A stretch of 64,000 bases of DNA, from positions 34,781 through 98,780 of the forward strand of contig JBHELB010000060.1 of NCBI GenBank assembly GCA_041859045.1. Reading direction: 5' to 3'. The position numbers and the translations under genes were made by a program. The notes under the pieces are model-generated. The model did no database searches. It worked only from the letters and a program-made list of their open reading frames with translations, and was not told the DNA's origin. This document shows positions 1 through 8,656 of this stretch, piece after piece (the first letter of the stretch is position 1; every line of letters starts with the position of its first letter). This stretch comes from JBHELB01 sp041859045 (GTDB lineage: Bacteria; Hydrogenedentota; Hydrogenedentia; Hydrogenedentales; SLHB01).

Positions 1-458
1 ACCACGATCGCCCCCTGCCGCACCGGCGCACCCTGATCGACGATGATGATATCGCCGTCGAGAATGCCGTCTTCGATCATACTGTCGCCCTGCACCCGCA
101 GGCAGTAGGCGTTCTCCCGGGCCAGTTGCGCCGGTACCGTGATCTGCTCTTCGACGTTCTCCACCGCCAGGACCGGTTGTCCCGCAGCGATTCGTCCGAC
201 CAGGGGGAGCGCCTCGCGTCGTGCTCCGCGAAGTCGCATTAATCCCATTTTGGTCACTTGTATCGATCTGGCCTTCGACGAACGCTCGATGTAGCCTTTG
301 CGCTCCAGCGCAATCAGGTGATCGTTCACCCCGTTGGTCGAGGCAATCCCAAATTGGGTGCCAATCTCGGCAATGGTCGGCGGGTACCCCTTCTCCTGGA
401 CCATCGAGATGATGTAGTCCAGAATCTCAGCCTGCCGCTTTGTGAGTTCTCTAGCCAT
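1..458 (-). CDS. lexA: LexA SOS repressor (3' end outside window)
   Basis: Transcriptional repressor and self-cleaving protease of the SOS response. The 152 codons visible begin MARELTKRQAEILDYI, the standard LexA N-terminus, followed by the winged helix-turn-helix (about residues 25-65). The self-cleavage site is visible as Ala-Gly in 'GRIAAGQPVLA', and the catalytic Ser lies in 'QGDSMIEDG'. The catalytic Lys lies beyond the window edge. The ATG at 456-458 has a G-rich Shine-Dalgarno (CAGGGGG) upstream. The protein should act as a cytoplasmic dimer cleaved on RecA-ssDNA filaments. It is divergent from msrA, about 310 nt away. No palindromic SOS box of the E. coli or Bacillus type is evident upstream. 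Confidence 0.95.
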   Translation of the reverse strand, partial: MARELTKRQAEILDYIISMVQEKGYPPTIAEIGTQFGIASTNGVNDHLIALERKGYIERSSKARSIQVTKMGLMRLRGARREALPLVGRIAAGQPVLAVENVEEQITVPAQLARENAYCLRVQGDSMIEDGILDGDIIIVDQGAPVRQGAIV

Positions 459-490
459 ATCACCAACCCCCTGATTCTATTTTCAGATTT

Positions 491-519
491 ATTGAAGCAT
501 ATTCCCGGGTAAATGTCAA
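491..519 (-). promoter_or_regulatory. Candidate lexA promoter
   Basis: On the minus strand TTGACA (514-519) is followed after 17 nt by TTCAAT (491-496), which would start transcription about 26 nt before the lexA ATG. A competing -10 TAGAAT lies at 474-479 but lacks a -35 at the proper distance. Assigned by eye. Confidence 0.4.
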
Positions 520-769
520 GCAAACTTCGAAAATGCCCCAAATGTACCAGAAAAGTATGTAGGGGGTGCCCTTACTGGTGAATAGGGAAGACCACGATTC
601 TATAGGGAAATTTTCTCAGGGACTAGCCTGATAATGACGCGTGTTCCTCTAAATACGAGGAAACCCGATCGCGGGTATGAGTGTATTTTCGTGGCGCGTT
701 GTTGCAAGGGCGAGTAGAGGTTTTGTCTACGAAAAATCGCCCGCCCAAATCGACGAAAAGGATCGTGCT
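520..769. other. lexA-msrA intergenic region with leader hairpins
   Basis: No gene is supported here. A GATAAT hexamer (630-635) could be a -10 for msrA, without a good -35. It is followed by two small hairpins on the plus strand: TTCCTC (644-649) with GAGGAA (657-662), and CCCG (664-667) with CGGG (672-675). These would sit in the msrA 5' leader. Confidence 0.35.
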
Positions 770-1372
770 ATGTTCCGTTCAATAGTCATGTGCGGCAGCA
801 TTGTGGCGGCGGGTCTTTTTGCCGTGATGGACCAGAAAGTGGAAGCGCCGGCAAAGAGTCTGGGATCTGCCGCGCCGAGCCAAACCGAGGAGGGAAAACC
901 GATGGACACCGCGACGTTTGCAGCCGGTTGTTTCTGGGGTGTGGAAGAAGAGTTTCGGAATGTGAAGGGCGTGAAGTCCACGATGGTGGGCTACACCGGC
1001 GGTACGAAACCGCATCCGACATACGAACAAGTTTGCACTGACCGCACCGGGCATGCCGAGGCGGTGGAGGTGAAGTATGATCCATCGGAAGTGAGCTATG
1101 AGCAATTGCTCAATGTTTTTTGGAATCTCCACGACCCGACGCAGCTTAACCGGCAGGGGCCCGACCATGGCTCACAGTATCGTTCCGCGATTTTCCACCA
1201 CACCCCGGAGCAAGAGGCGGCGGCGCGAAAATCGCTGGAAGCGCTCCAGAAATCCGGCGCGTATTCGCGTCCGATCGTGACCGAGATTACGCCTGCCTCG
1301 ACCTTCTGGAAGGCGGAGGACTATCACCAGCAGTACCTGGCAAAACGGGGTCAGGCCTCGTGCCATAAGTAA
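770..1372 (+). CDS. msrA: Peptide-methionine (S)-S-oxide reductase, possible exported form
   Basis: Reduces methionine S-sulfoxide in proteins. The catalytic motif GCFW (Cys54 from this start) opens the MsrA domain, with downstream family features (GYTGG, the 'HAEAVEV' stretch, 'DPTQLNRQGPDHGSQYRSA') and a C-terminal 'HQQYL' plus Cys198, a plausible resolving Cys. Starting at 770 gives 200 aa with a hydrophobic N-terminus resembling a signal or anchor ('IVAAGLFAV'). An internal ATG at 902 has a much stronger Shine-Dalgarno (GAGGAGGG) and would give a 156-aa cytosolic enzyme. The first ATG of the frame, at 677, is considered too far upstream. The enzyme assignment is secure; the start and compartment are not. 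Confidence 0.93.
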   Translation: MFRSIVMCGSIVAAGLFAVMDQKVEAPAKSLGSAAPSQTEEGKPMDTATFAAGCFWGVEEEFRNVKGVKSTMVGYTGGTKPHPTYEQVCTDRTGHAEAVEVKYDPSEVSYEQLLNVFWNLHDPTQLNRQGPDHGSQYRSAIFHHTPEQEAAARKSLEALQKSGAYSRPIVTEITPASTFWKAEDYHQQYLAKRGQASCHK

Positions 1373-1470
1373 CGTCGTCACGAATGCTGCAAAGAGGTGA
1401 GCGGTTGGAAGTAGTCGCGCTTTAATCCGGGATTTCGTAGACTATGCAACGGACCACGGGGGAAGCGCGC

Positions 1471-3336
1471 ATGATGACGTTGGCGATGGGCGTGTTGGTG
1501 TGTTTGGGGGCGGGTGCGCACGGGGCGGACGCGGGAACGCTATATACCTATGAGCTAAGCCGTGTACATAGCCTGAATCTGAGTGAGCCTCGGCAAGTGC
1601 GGCGACTCTACGACGAGTGCCATGTGGTGGCGTCATTGCAGGGTGTCGTTAACCGACGTGCGCCGCGGCTGTACCTTTACTTTACCGGACATGACGGCGC
1701 AACCGACCGGTTTTGGCTTCAGAAATTTCAGGAACCCGGCGGATGGTTGGCGAAGAAGAGGCTCGAACCCCTGGCGAATGTGGATGCGCTGCTTGCTCGT
1801 TTCCGTTCCGACATCGAAGGGGTGGTCGTCTACGATGAACGTGTTCCCGCGACGTCCAATGTGGCTTCCACTATTGCCGGCGTGGAGAATTTGGTCTGCG
1901 TACGTTGGGACTCGGCGCCGGACTCGATGTTCGCGCATTTGACGTCCGATCCCGCAGGGCCACGGTTGCCGGTGAAGCGCTGGCTGGTGAATCCCGACGG
2001 CACGCCGTTGTTCACCGGCCGAGGCACGCTTCCCGGAAGTCAGACGCCGTCGTCGGGCAGCGCGAAGTGCGATGCGTACCTTTGGGCAAAGGAGCAGTAT
2101 CTCGATACCGGCCGTTGCGATGCCCGTTGGCTGGGCTATTATCTGGACGCCTATTGGATTCAGCATCCCGCCCCTGGGGCGCTCAATCACACACTGACGA
2201 ATCACGATTTCCTCGTGGCGCGCAGGGGGTTCGTATTCGACCTCGGCGTATTCGACGACGACCCGCCCGTGGATGAGCCCGGCCAGCCGCTTGGGGCGGA
2301 TGTGCGCACGCTGAACGCGATTCTCGCGTCGGCGCATCGGCAACTCCGCGGCCGCGAGATGACCCACGTCGCGGGCTTTGTGCCGTGGGACTCGAAGTAC
2401 ACGACCGCCTCGGGCGGCAAGCACGAGCCAGTGCCTTGCGAGTGGCGTTACGCCGAGATCCTTTCATGCTACAACGCGCTGATGGATGCCGATGCGCCGG
2501 GAATGCAGGCGATGGCGAACGCGTCGGTGTTTCAGCATTACCCGCTCAAACGCCGCTACCCGCAGACGCGCCCCAGCGAGGCGTCGCTGGCGGAGCGAGG
2601 CTTCGTGTCGAAGAATGGACGCGTGGCGCCGCGTCACTACGTGACGCTCTACGCCGGCGATTACGATGCGGCGGCGTGGGTCTATCAGACGATGCCCGCG
2701 ACGTGGGCCGATGCGGCGCGGGGTACGGTGCCGGTGGGTTGGGCGATCAATCCGGTGCTGGCCGAGCGTTTCGCGGCGGGACTGGCGTATTTACGAGAAA
2801 CGGCGACCGCGCAGGATTTCTTCGTGGCGGGCGATTCCGGCGCGGGCTACATCAACCCCGGGCATCTTGTGCCGCCGCGGGCGTTCTCGGGCTTACCCAG
2901 CGGCCTCGATACGTGGACGCGCTTCTGCACGCGCTATTACCGGCAGTGGGACCTTTCCATCACGGGATTCATCATCGACGGGTTTGCGCCCGCGATGACC
3001 GACGAGATTCTCGCGGCGTATGCGAGGTTTTCGCGCGATGGGATTGTGGCGCAGAAGATCGGGCAAAGAGGCATCGCCCATGGCATGCCTTTTGTGCGAA
3101 TGAATTTAGACCTCTACAAACCCATTCCTGATGCTGCGCGCAACGCACTTTCCGCCCTCGGGAACGAGACGCCGGATTTCCAGATTTTCCGCACAATCCT
3201 CTGGAAGCCCTCGGAATTGAAGCAGTTGAAAGACGCGATCGAAGCGGGACGTCCGGATGTGAGCGTGGTGGATCCGTTTACCTTCTTTATGCTGCTCACG
3301 AAAGCGGAGAGCGAAGGGACGTTGAGGAGAGACTGA
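1471..3336 (+). CDS. Secreted GxGYxYP-family protein (putative glycoside hydrolase)
   Basis: 621-aa protein with an N-terminal signal peptide (MMTLAMGVLVCLGAGAHGA). The C-terminal half carries the family signature as 'GDSGAGYINPGH' at about residues 453-464, with the usual YxYP ending replaced by INP. The N-terminal part ('ASLQGVVNRRAPRLYLYF') matches the GxGYxYN domain normally found ahead of it. The family is thought to be a carbohydrate-active TIM-barrel hydrolase, but its substrate is unknown. Start chosen at ATG 1471 because GGGGGAAG lies six nt upstream; an ATG at 1444 would mask the signal peptide. It stands alone between msrA and the signalling island. Confidence 0.8.
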   Translation: MMTLAMGVLVCLGAGAHGADAGTLYTYELSRVHSLNLSEPRQVRRLYDECHVVASLQGVVNRRAPRLYLYFTGHDGATDRFWLQKFQEPGGWLAKKRLEPLANVDALLARFRSDIEGVVVYDERVPATSNVASTIAGVENLVCVRWDSAPDSMFAHLTSDPAGPRLPVKRWLVNPDGTPLFTGRGTLPGSQTPSSGSAKCDAYLWAKEQYLDTGRCDARWLGYYLDAYWIQHPAPGALNHTLTNHDFLVARRGFVFDLGVFDDDPPVDEPGQPLGADVRTLNAILASAHRQLRGREMTHVAGFVPWDSKYTTASGGKHEPVPCEWRYAEILSCYNALMDADAPGMQAMANASVFQHYPLKRRYPQTRPSEASLAERGFVSKNGRVAPRHYVTLYAGDYDAAAWVYQTMPATWADAARGTVPVGWAINPVLAERFAAGLAYLRETATAQDFFVAGDSGAGYINPGHLVPPRAFSGLPSGLDTWTRFCTRYYRQWDLSITGFIIDGFAPAMTDEILAAYARFSRDGIVAQKIGQRGIAHGMPFVRMNLDLYKPIPDAARNALSALGNETPDFQIFRTILWKPSELKQLKDAIEAGRPDVSVVDPFTFFMLLTKAESEGTLRRD

Positions 3337-3369
3337 AAAGGCAGGGGGCATAAAATGCAAAAACTGCCA

Positions 3370-3398
3370 TTGACATACCGTCCGATATCTTCTAGAAT
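3370..3398 (+). promoter_or_regulatory. Strong sigma70-type promoter of the signalling island
   Basis: TTGACA (3370-3375), a 17-nt spacer and TAGAAT (3393-3398) form a near-consensus promoter. Transcription would start near 3405, leaving a leader of about 175 nt before the ATG at 3580. No gene is supported in that leader, and no known riboswitch was recognised. Confidence 0.75.
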
Positions 3399-3579
3399 CG
3401 TATATGGCGCGAATTAAGGCGGAATAACGCGCAAGTTGGTTCGGGAATGCGGTCTTTCTTCGAATTTCGACTTGTTGGCGAATTCCGCGATGGGCTGTTT
3501 TGCTGGGGGGTCTCTGTCTGTATTCGATTTTCCCCTTGGTGCGCTCTAAACCGTGGTGCGAGTACGTGGAGCGGGAATA

Positions 3580-4671
3580 ATGGAATCGAGAAATGCCGTC
3601 TTGTTGGTGGAAGACAATGTGGACCACGCCGAGCACTTGAGCGAGATTCTCGAGGTGGATTTCGAGGTGGATGTGGCGGCTGACCGCAGCTCGTGTCTCC
3701 GGTTGCTTTCGGAGCGGCAGTATGCGTTTTTGATTATCGACTATTGCCTGGACTCGGGCGACAACGGGTTGGACATTTTACGGGAGCTGAATTCGGGGGG
3801 CATCGATATCCCGCGGATTGTGGTGACGGCCTATGGCAATGAGGAGGTGGCGGTCGAGGCGCTCAAGTTGGGCGCGCAGGACTACGTGCCCAAGACCTTG
3901 ACGGACGATTACATGGGCAAGGTGTTGCGCGCGGTCCAAGAGCATTTGCGCCGCCGCTACGCGGTGAGCGACTCCCTGGCGCAGGCGCGGGTGTTGAACG
4001 CATTGCGCGAGAATCGCGCGCGGTTGTTCGAGAATTGGCGCCAACGCGTGCGGACCCTCGCGTCGCGCTATGGGCTTCCGGACGTCGTGCCTACCGAGGC
4101 GCAGACGGAATCGATTTATGCGGCGGTGCTCAGCGATCTCGAGCGCGGCGATGACGCGCAGACCTCGGCGTTGCTGGACGAGACGCCGTTGGACTTATCG
4201 CCGGACGCGACGGGTTCCTACGTGTCGACCACGCTGTTGTTGATAGCGTTCAAAGACGCGGCGCGCGCGGTGGTGCGTGAGGCGTTTCCCGAGAGCTTTG
4301 ACACTCGCGCGGAGCTGATGGGGAAGTTGGGACAGTTGATCGAAGGAATCGAGTTGCGCACGGCGAAGTGGTTCGGCGCGATGTATAGTCAGAAGCGCGA
4401 ACTCGAAGCGCGCGCCGTTGAACTGCGCCTGAAATCGCGCCTGGTCACCACGCTTCAACATGAGGTCCGCCAGCCGCTAAGCTACATCCTCAATTGTGCG
4501 GAAGATTTGGCGGTTAGCATGCCGGAAGGCGAGGTGCGGAGCGCGATCGAGAAGATTCAGCGCCAGGCGGAGCATATCGGGCTGGTGTTGAATCGCATCG
4601 AGGAAACCACGGAGCTAATCACGCGCGAGTACGCGGATGGGGTCGAGATGCTCGACTTGCCGCGCGAGTAG
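3580..4671 (+). CDS. Receiver - RsbRD-like - HisKA protein without ATPase domain
   Basis: 363 aa. Residues 5-125 are a CheY-type receiver with the acidic pair at E11/D12, phospho-acceptor Asp54, Thr83 and Lys105. Residues 140-265 form a helical domain beginning 'RLFENWRQRV', like the N-terminal sensor domain of RsbR/RsbRD proteins; it shares FPxSFDxRAxxM with the kinase at 6938. Residues 285-345 resemble a HisKA dimerisation helix pair with His294 in 'LQHEVRQPLSYIL'. The chain then ends, so no HATPase domain follows. It may be a phosphotransfer scaffold or a kinase that lost its catalytic domain. Start at ATG 3580 has GGAGCGGGA upstream. First gene of the signalling island. Confidence 0.8.
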   Translation: MESRNAVLLVEDNVDHAEHLSEILEVDFEVDVAADRSSCLRLLSERQYAFLIIDYCLDSGDNGLDILRELNSGGIDIPRIVVTAYGNEEVAVEALKLGAQDYVPKTLTDDYMGKVLRAVQEHLRRRYAVSDSLAQARVLNALRENRARLFENWRQRVRTLASRYGLPDVVPTEAQTESIYAAVLSDLERGDDAQTSALLDETPLDLSPDATGSYVSTTLLLIAFKDAARAVVREAFPESFDTRAELMGKLGQLIEGIELRTAKWFGAMYSQKRELEARAVELRLKSRLVTTLQHEVRQPLSYILNCAEDLAVSMPEGEVRSAIEKIQRQAEHIGLVLNRIEETTELITREYADGVEMLDLPRE

Positions 4672-4678
4672 ACCTGGG

Positions 4679-6916
4679 ATGCGCGGACGCGTTCTGGAGC
4701 GAAAGATACTGGTCGTGGAGGACCAGGAGGTCTTGGCGGATCTCTACGCGTCTGTCTTGCGTCGTCAGGGCTGGGCGGTCTGGGTTGCGCGATCGGCGGA
4801 GGAGGGGCTGGGGATTTTTTCCGTCGAGCGTCCGCCCGTGGTGTTGTCGGATTATCATCTGCCGGAGATGGATGGCATCTCGTTGCTGGGCAAACTGCGC
4901 GTGTCGGCTCCCGAAACCTGTGTCATCCTGTTGAGCGGCTACCTCACATCCGAGCTGCTGAACAGTGCGCTCGAGAACGGCGCTTTCTTGTGTCTTAAAA
5001 AGCCCGCAAGCCTTCACAAATTATTCAGTTCCATCGAGGATGCGTACGCCCGTGCCTGCATGCTGGCGGACGGGGATGCGGTGCTGACGCCCGCGGATTT
5101 GATGCGGCCGCTCGAATCGAGGTTGGAGGCGGCGTCTTCGTGCGCGGTGATTATAGACCGGGGGTATCGCATTGTTTCGGGCAACGCCGCGTTTCTTGCG
5201 CGTTTTTCCCAGGACTCGATAGGCCTTCGCTGCTATGAAGTGTTAAGTGTCAGCGGACGACTGTGTCCGGGGTGCCGCGCGGTGGCGGCCTTCGATCTGG
5301 GGCAAGGGCATGTGTTGGAGCGGGCGGTGCCGCTTGTGCAGGATGAACTTGCCGCCGTCTATGAGCACATCGAGCCGTCTCCCTCCGTGGACGGAAAGCA
5401 ATTCGCTTTGCTCAGCTTCGTGCCAAAGCTGAAGTTGCCTGTGTCCGCGCCAGCCGAGCGATCGGGCAATGGCGGGAACGGTGGGGCGGCCAAGAACGCC
5501 GCAACCGGGCCGGCGGTGGCGATTGCCTCCTGCGAAGGACGCCTCCTGAGCGCCAACACGGCGTTCGAACAATTCTTTGGCCCGTTACGGGAAGGAAAGA
5601 ACGCAAAGACGTTTCTCGACCTTGGCGACCGTTGGTTTCTTAGTCTTCTGGAAAAGCGCGGCGGTTCTTTTCAGACGCTTGCGGAACAAGGCGAGCCGGT
5701 TGAATTTCGTGCGCGGTTGGCGGGCGGAGCGCCGTTGCCGATGCTTTGGCACTTCAGTCCTTTTTCACTCGACGACGGAGGGACGCCGCTGATCGTTTGC
5801 GTGGGGCACCCGGTGGCCGAGGAACAGAGCCTTGGTCGACTTGTTGAGTTTTACAACGCGAGCACGGAACGGCTGCTCAGTGGCCAGTTCGACATGACCG
5901 TGGTCTGCGACGACGACCTCAAGATTGTATCGGCCAATGGGCCGTCCTTGCGGGCGCTGCGAATGAAGCGTAAGGACCTGCAGGGACGCCCGCTTTCCAG
6001 CATTCTGCAGGGGGAAGAAGGGCTGCGTTCGCTTCAGCAGGCGCTTACGGCGCACGACGCGGCGGTGCGGGAGAATCTTCGGTTCGCGTTGTGCGGCGCG
6101 AACGGAGTGACGATTCCGGTCTGCGCGAATGCGTTGGCGGTGCACGATGTGTATAACCTCACGCGGGGTCTGGCGATCGTGATGCGCGACATGCACCACC
6201 AGGAAGAGTTTGAGCGGGCGCTGTCGCAAACGGAGCGGACGCACATCCTTGGGGAACTCTCGGCGGGCATCGTGCATCAGTTGCACAACTACATCCACAG
6301 CCTGACAGGCTGGGCCGAATTGCTTACGGCGGAGGCGCACGACACGGAAATCGCGCGGCACATTCTTGAGAGTGCGGCGGGGATGAAGAAGTTGGTCGGC
6401 GAGGTGCTTCAACTGGCCTCGCAGCAGGGAAATCGGGCGGTTCAGGACATTTGTTTGGGCGACGCATTTGACCGGTTGGCGCGTCTGACGCGCTGGCGCA
6501 TGGAGCGCGACGGGATTGCGTTGACGTTCGAGGGGGAGACGGAGCGATCGCTGCGCACTTTGCCGACCTCGCTGGAGCAGGCGCTATTGTGCTTGGTGAT
6601 GAATGCGGCGGACGCCGTGATCGAGGCCAAGCGTACTTCCGGCGAGCGTTGGATCCGGGTCAAATCCAGATTTCTTCCGGATGTGGTGTGGATCGATATT
6701 TGTGATAATGGACGTGGGGTTCCTGCATCGCTTCAGCCGGAAATCTTTCGGAGTTTCTATTCCACGAAGGCGGCAGGTACGGGGTTGGGGCTTTCGCTCT
6801 CGCGTTCGCTGCTACAAGTGATCGGCGGAGAGGTGAGTTTGGCGGAGAGTTCGGCGCGCGGTTCGGTGTTTCGTATCGCGCTGCCCTTGAGTTGCGCGGA
6901 AGGCACGGGCGCTTAA
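4679..6916 (+). CDS. Receiver-PAS-histidine kinase (N-terminal receiver hybrid)
   Basis: 745 aa. The N-terminal receiver (1-125) has E14/D15, phospho-acceptor Asp58 and Lys108. PAS-like regions follow: about 145-250 (carrying C185-x10-C196-x2-C199), about 278-380, and about 400-505. The HisKA box has His533 in 'IVHQLHNYIHSL', and the HATPase domain has an N box (Asn642 in 'LVMNAADAV'), 'DNGRG' (677-681) and 'GTGLGLS' (700-706). The receiver precedes the kinase core, the reverse of most hybrids, so it may tune the kinase. No membrane segment is seen, suggesting cytoplasmic sensing. ATG 4679 starts seven nt after the upstream stop; an earlier ATG at 4637 would overlap. Confidence 0.9.
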   Translation: MRGRVLERKILVVEDQEVLADLYASVLRRQGWAVWVARSAEEGLGIFSVERPPVVLSDYHLPEMDGISLLGKLRVSAPETCVILLSGYLTSELLNSALENGAFLCLKKPASLHKLFSSIEDAYARACMLADGDAVLTPADLMRPLESRLEAASSCAVIIDRGYRIVSGNAAFLARFSQDSIGLRCYEVLSVSGRLCPGCRAVAAFDLGQGHVLERAVPLVQDELAAVYEHIEPSPSVDGKQFALLSFVPKLKLPVSAPAERSGNGGNGGAAKNAATGPAVAIASCEGRLLSANTAFEQFFGPLREGKNAKTFLDLGDRWFLSLLEKRGGSFQTLAEQGEPVEFRARLAGGAPLPMLWHFSPFSLDDGGTPLIVCVGHPVAEEQSLGRLVEFYNASTERLLSGQFDMTVVCDDDLKIVSANGPSLRALRMKRKDLQGRPLSSILQGEEGLRSLQQALTAHDAAVRENLRFALCGANGVTIPVCANALAVHDVYNLTRGLAIVMRDMHHQEEFERALSQTERTHILGELSAGIVHQLHNYIHSLTGWAELLTAEAHDTEIARHILESAAGMKKLVGEVLQLASQQGNRAVQDICLGDAFDRLARLTRWRMERDGIALTFEGETERSLRTLPTSLEQALLCLVMNAADAVIEAKRTSGERWIRVKSRFLPDVVWIDICDNGRGVPASLQPEIFRSFYSTKAAGTGLGLSLSRSLLQVIGGEVSLAESSARGSVFRIALPLSCAEGTGA

Positions 6917-6937
6917 GCGCACAGAGGAGGAGACGGA

Positions 6938-8146
6938 TTGCGGCAGGAAGTAGTGGCGGAGATACTGGAAGTCCTGTCTGAAAAACGTGAGCAATTGCTG
7001 GTGGCATGGCGCGAGAAGATCGAGGAGGCCTGGTCCAAACTCAATCTTGAAGAGGCCGTTACGCCTTCGGTCTTCACGCATACGTTGACGGAATTGGGCA
7101 GTTTTTTCGATGCCTACCTAGACGATCTGCGTCACGGCGGCTCGGCGCATTCCGAGCGGTTCGTGGTCGGGCTGGTTGGCCGCAAGATGCACGAGGGGTG
7201 CTCGCTCGTGTTGTTGGAGCTTATCAACAGCGCGTTTGCGGACGTGGTGCGTTCGCTTATACAACAACGCTTCCCGGATTCCTTCGATGCGCGCGCGCGG
7301 TACATGGAGTCGGTGGCGGAATTGGTGAGCCGAAACGATCTGCGCATGGCGCATGAGTACGAGACGTTGTTGGCGAAGTTGAATACCCAAGTGTTCGAGC
7401 GGCAATGCGAACTCGAGCGTCAGAATGCGCTGATGCAGGATTTTTTCAAGGCGGCCACGCATCAGTTCCAGGCGCCGCTTTGGTCGATTTTGGGGTTTGC
7501 CAACAAGCTGATGGGGCGGTACACCGAAGGGCACGACACGGCCGCGTTGCATGCGCTTGCTCGCATTCAGAGCAACGTGAACGAAATGCACCTGCTCATC
7601 CAGGGATTCGCGCGGTTGATGCAGGTGAGTCCGCTCGATTGCAGCCGCATTCACCTTTCACTGGAGCGCGTGGTGCGCAGCGCGTTGGTGCAGGTGCGCA
7701 AGAGCTTGGGCGACGAATACGAGGTGAGCGTTGAGCGTCCGCTGCCGAATGTGCTGGGCGACTATAAGCAGATGGAGGCGGTGTTTTGCGAGTTGCTGCG
7801 CAACGCCATACTTTACGTGCCGCCCGAGCGGCGGCCGAATGTGCGAGTTTTCGCGCGCCCTGTCGAGGAAGAGGGCGTGTGCGCGGTGTGTATATCGGAC
7901 AACGGGATTGGCATTCCGCCCGAATACGCGCATCTGGTTTGGGCCCCGCTCGAGCGGTTGAATGACATGCGGGTCGAAGGCCTTGGGCTCGGATTGACCT
8001 ATGTGCGGCGCGTGGTGGATGTGCACGGTGGACGTGTGCGTATTGCGCCGCAGGAAGGCGAAGGGACCTGTATGGAGTTGATATTGCCGATTTCGAAGGA
8101 ACGCGATACCGCGGGCGTACGGGAAGTGGGCGCGGCGGCGCGATAA
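6938..8146 (+). CDS. Cytoplasmic histidine kinase with RsbRD-like sensor domain
   Basis: 402 aa starting at TTG 6938 behind a very strong Shine-Dalgarno (GAGGAGGAG). Residues 8-135 form a helical domain opening 'LLVAWREKIEEAW', homologous to the middle domain of the protein at 3580 ('FPDSFDARARYM' here, 'FPESFDTRAELM' there). A coiled-coil linker (140-165) leads to HisKA with His175 in 'AATHQFQAPL' and a HATPase domain with 'ELLRNAILY', 'DNGIGIP' and 'GLGLGLTY'. No transmembrane segment is seen. As the island's complete RsbRD-type kinase it is a candidate partner for the catalytically incomplete protein at 3580. Confidence 0.88.
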   Translation: MRQEVVAEILEVLSEKREQLLVAWREKIEEAWSKLNLEEAVTPSVFTHTLTELGSFFDAYLDDLRHGGSAHSERFVVGLVGRKMHEGCSLVLLELINSAFADVVRSLIQQRFPDSFDARARYMESVAELVSRNDLRMAHEYETLLAKLNTQVFERQCELERQNALMQDFFKAATHQFQAPLWSILGFANKLMGRYTEGHDTAALHALARIQSNVNEMHLLIQGFARLMQVSPLDCSRIHLSLERVVRSALVQVRKSLGDEYEVSVERPLPNVLGDYKQMEAVFCELLRNAILYVPPERRPNVRVFARPVEEEGVCAVCISDNGIGIPPEYAHLVWAPLERLNDMRVEGLGLGLTYVRRVVDVHGGRVRIAPQEGEGTCMELILPISKERDTAGVREVGAAAR

Positions 8147-8164
8147 TAAGAAGGGGTGTGGAGC

Positions 8165-8620
8165 ATGGAATTTGCCATGGACGATCGGCGACTGGATCTG
8201 ATTTTGCTGGTGGAAGACAACGAGGACCACATCGAACACACTGTTGATGCGCTGGAGGAAGGCGGGCTCATCAACCGTATTCATGTGGTGCGCGACGGAT
8301 TGGCGGCGCTGGACTACCTATTTCATCGCGGCGAATACGCCGACGAGGCGTCGGCGCCGCGGCCGGGGCTGATCTTGCTGGATGTGAAACTGCCCAAGCA
8401 CGATGGGTTCGAGGTGTTGGAGCGCATCAAGACGGATCCCGAACTGCGCACGTTGCCGGTGATCATGCTGACGACCACGGGGAACGAGGAAGATATCCAG
8501 CGGGGCGCGAGTCTGGGCGCGAATGACTACATCGTAAAGCCGGTGCAGTTCGCGCAATTTATCAGCAAGGTGAAGGGATTGGGGAAGTATTGGGCGGTGA
8601 TCAGCGACTTGGCGCGCTAG
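8165..8620 (+). CDS. Stand-alone response regulator (Rcp1-type receiver)
   Basis: 151-aa single-domain receiver: acidic pair E17/D18, phospho-acceptor Asp73 in 'ILLDVKLPKHDG', Thr103/Thr104 and Lys125 in 'DYIVKPV'. Its length and the 'ALDYLFHRGEYAD' insertion before the acceptor are typical of the Rcp1 type that partners bacteriophytochromes and PAS kinases. There is no output domain, so it probably acts by protein contact or as a phosphate shuttle. ATG 8165 was preferred to 8156 because of the purine-rich GAAGGGGTGTGG upstream. It lies between two kinase genes. Confidence 0.9.
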   Translation: MEFAMDDRRLDLILLVEDNEDHIEHTVDALEEGGLINRIHVVRDGLAALDYLFHRGEYADEASAPRPGLILLDVKLPKHDGFEVLERIKTDPELRTLPVIMLTTTGNEEDIQRGASLGANDYIVKPVQFAQFISKVKGLGKYWAVISDLAR

Positions 8621-8656
8621 AAGCACGACGTTCAACACCTGGGGGTACGCGACACG

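Noticed and set aside
459..560. SOS box upstream of lexA
   Set aside because: No CTGT-N8-ACAG, GAAC-N4-GTTC or GTTC-N7-GTTC found; CAAGCAAACTTCG is only a partial dyad.
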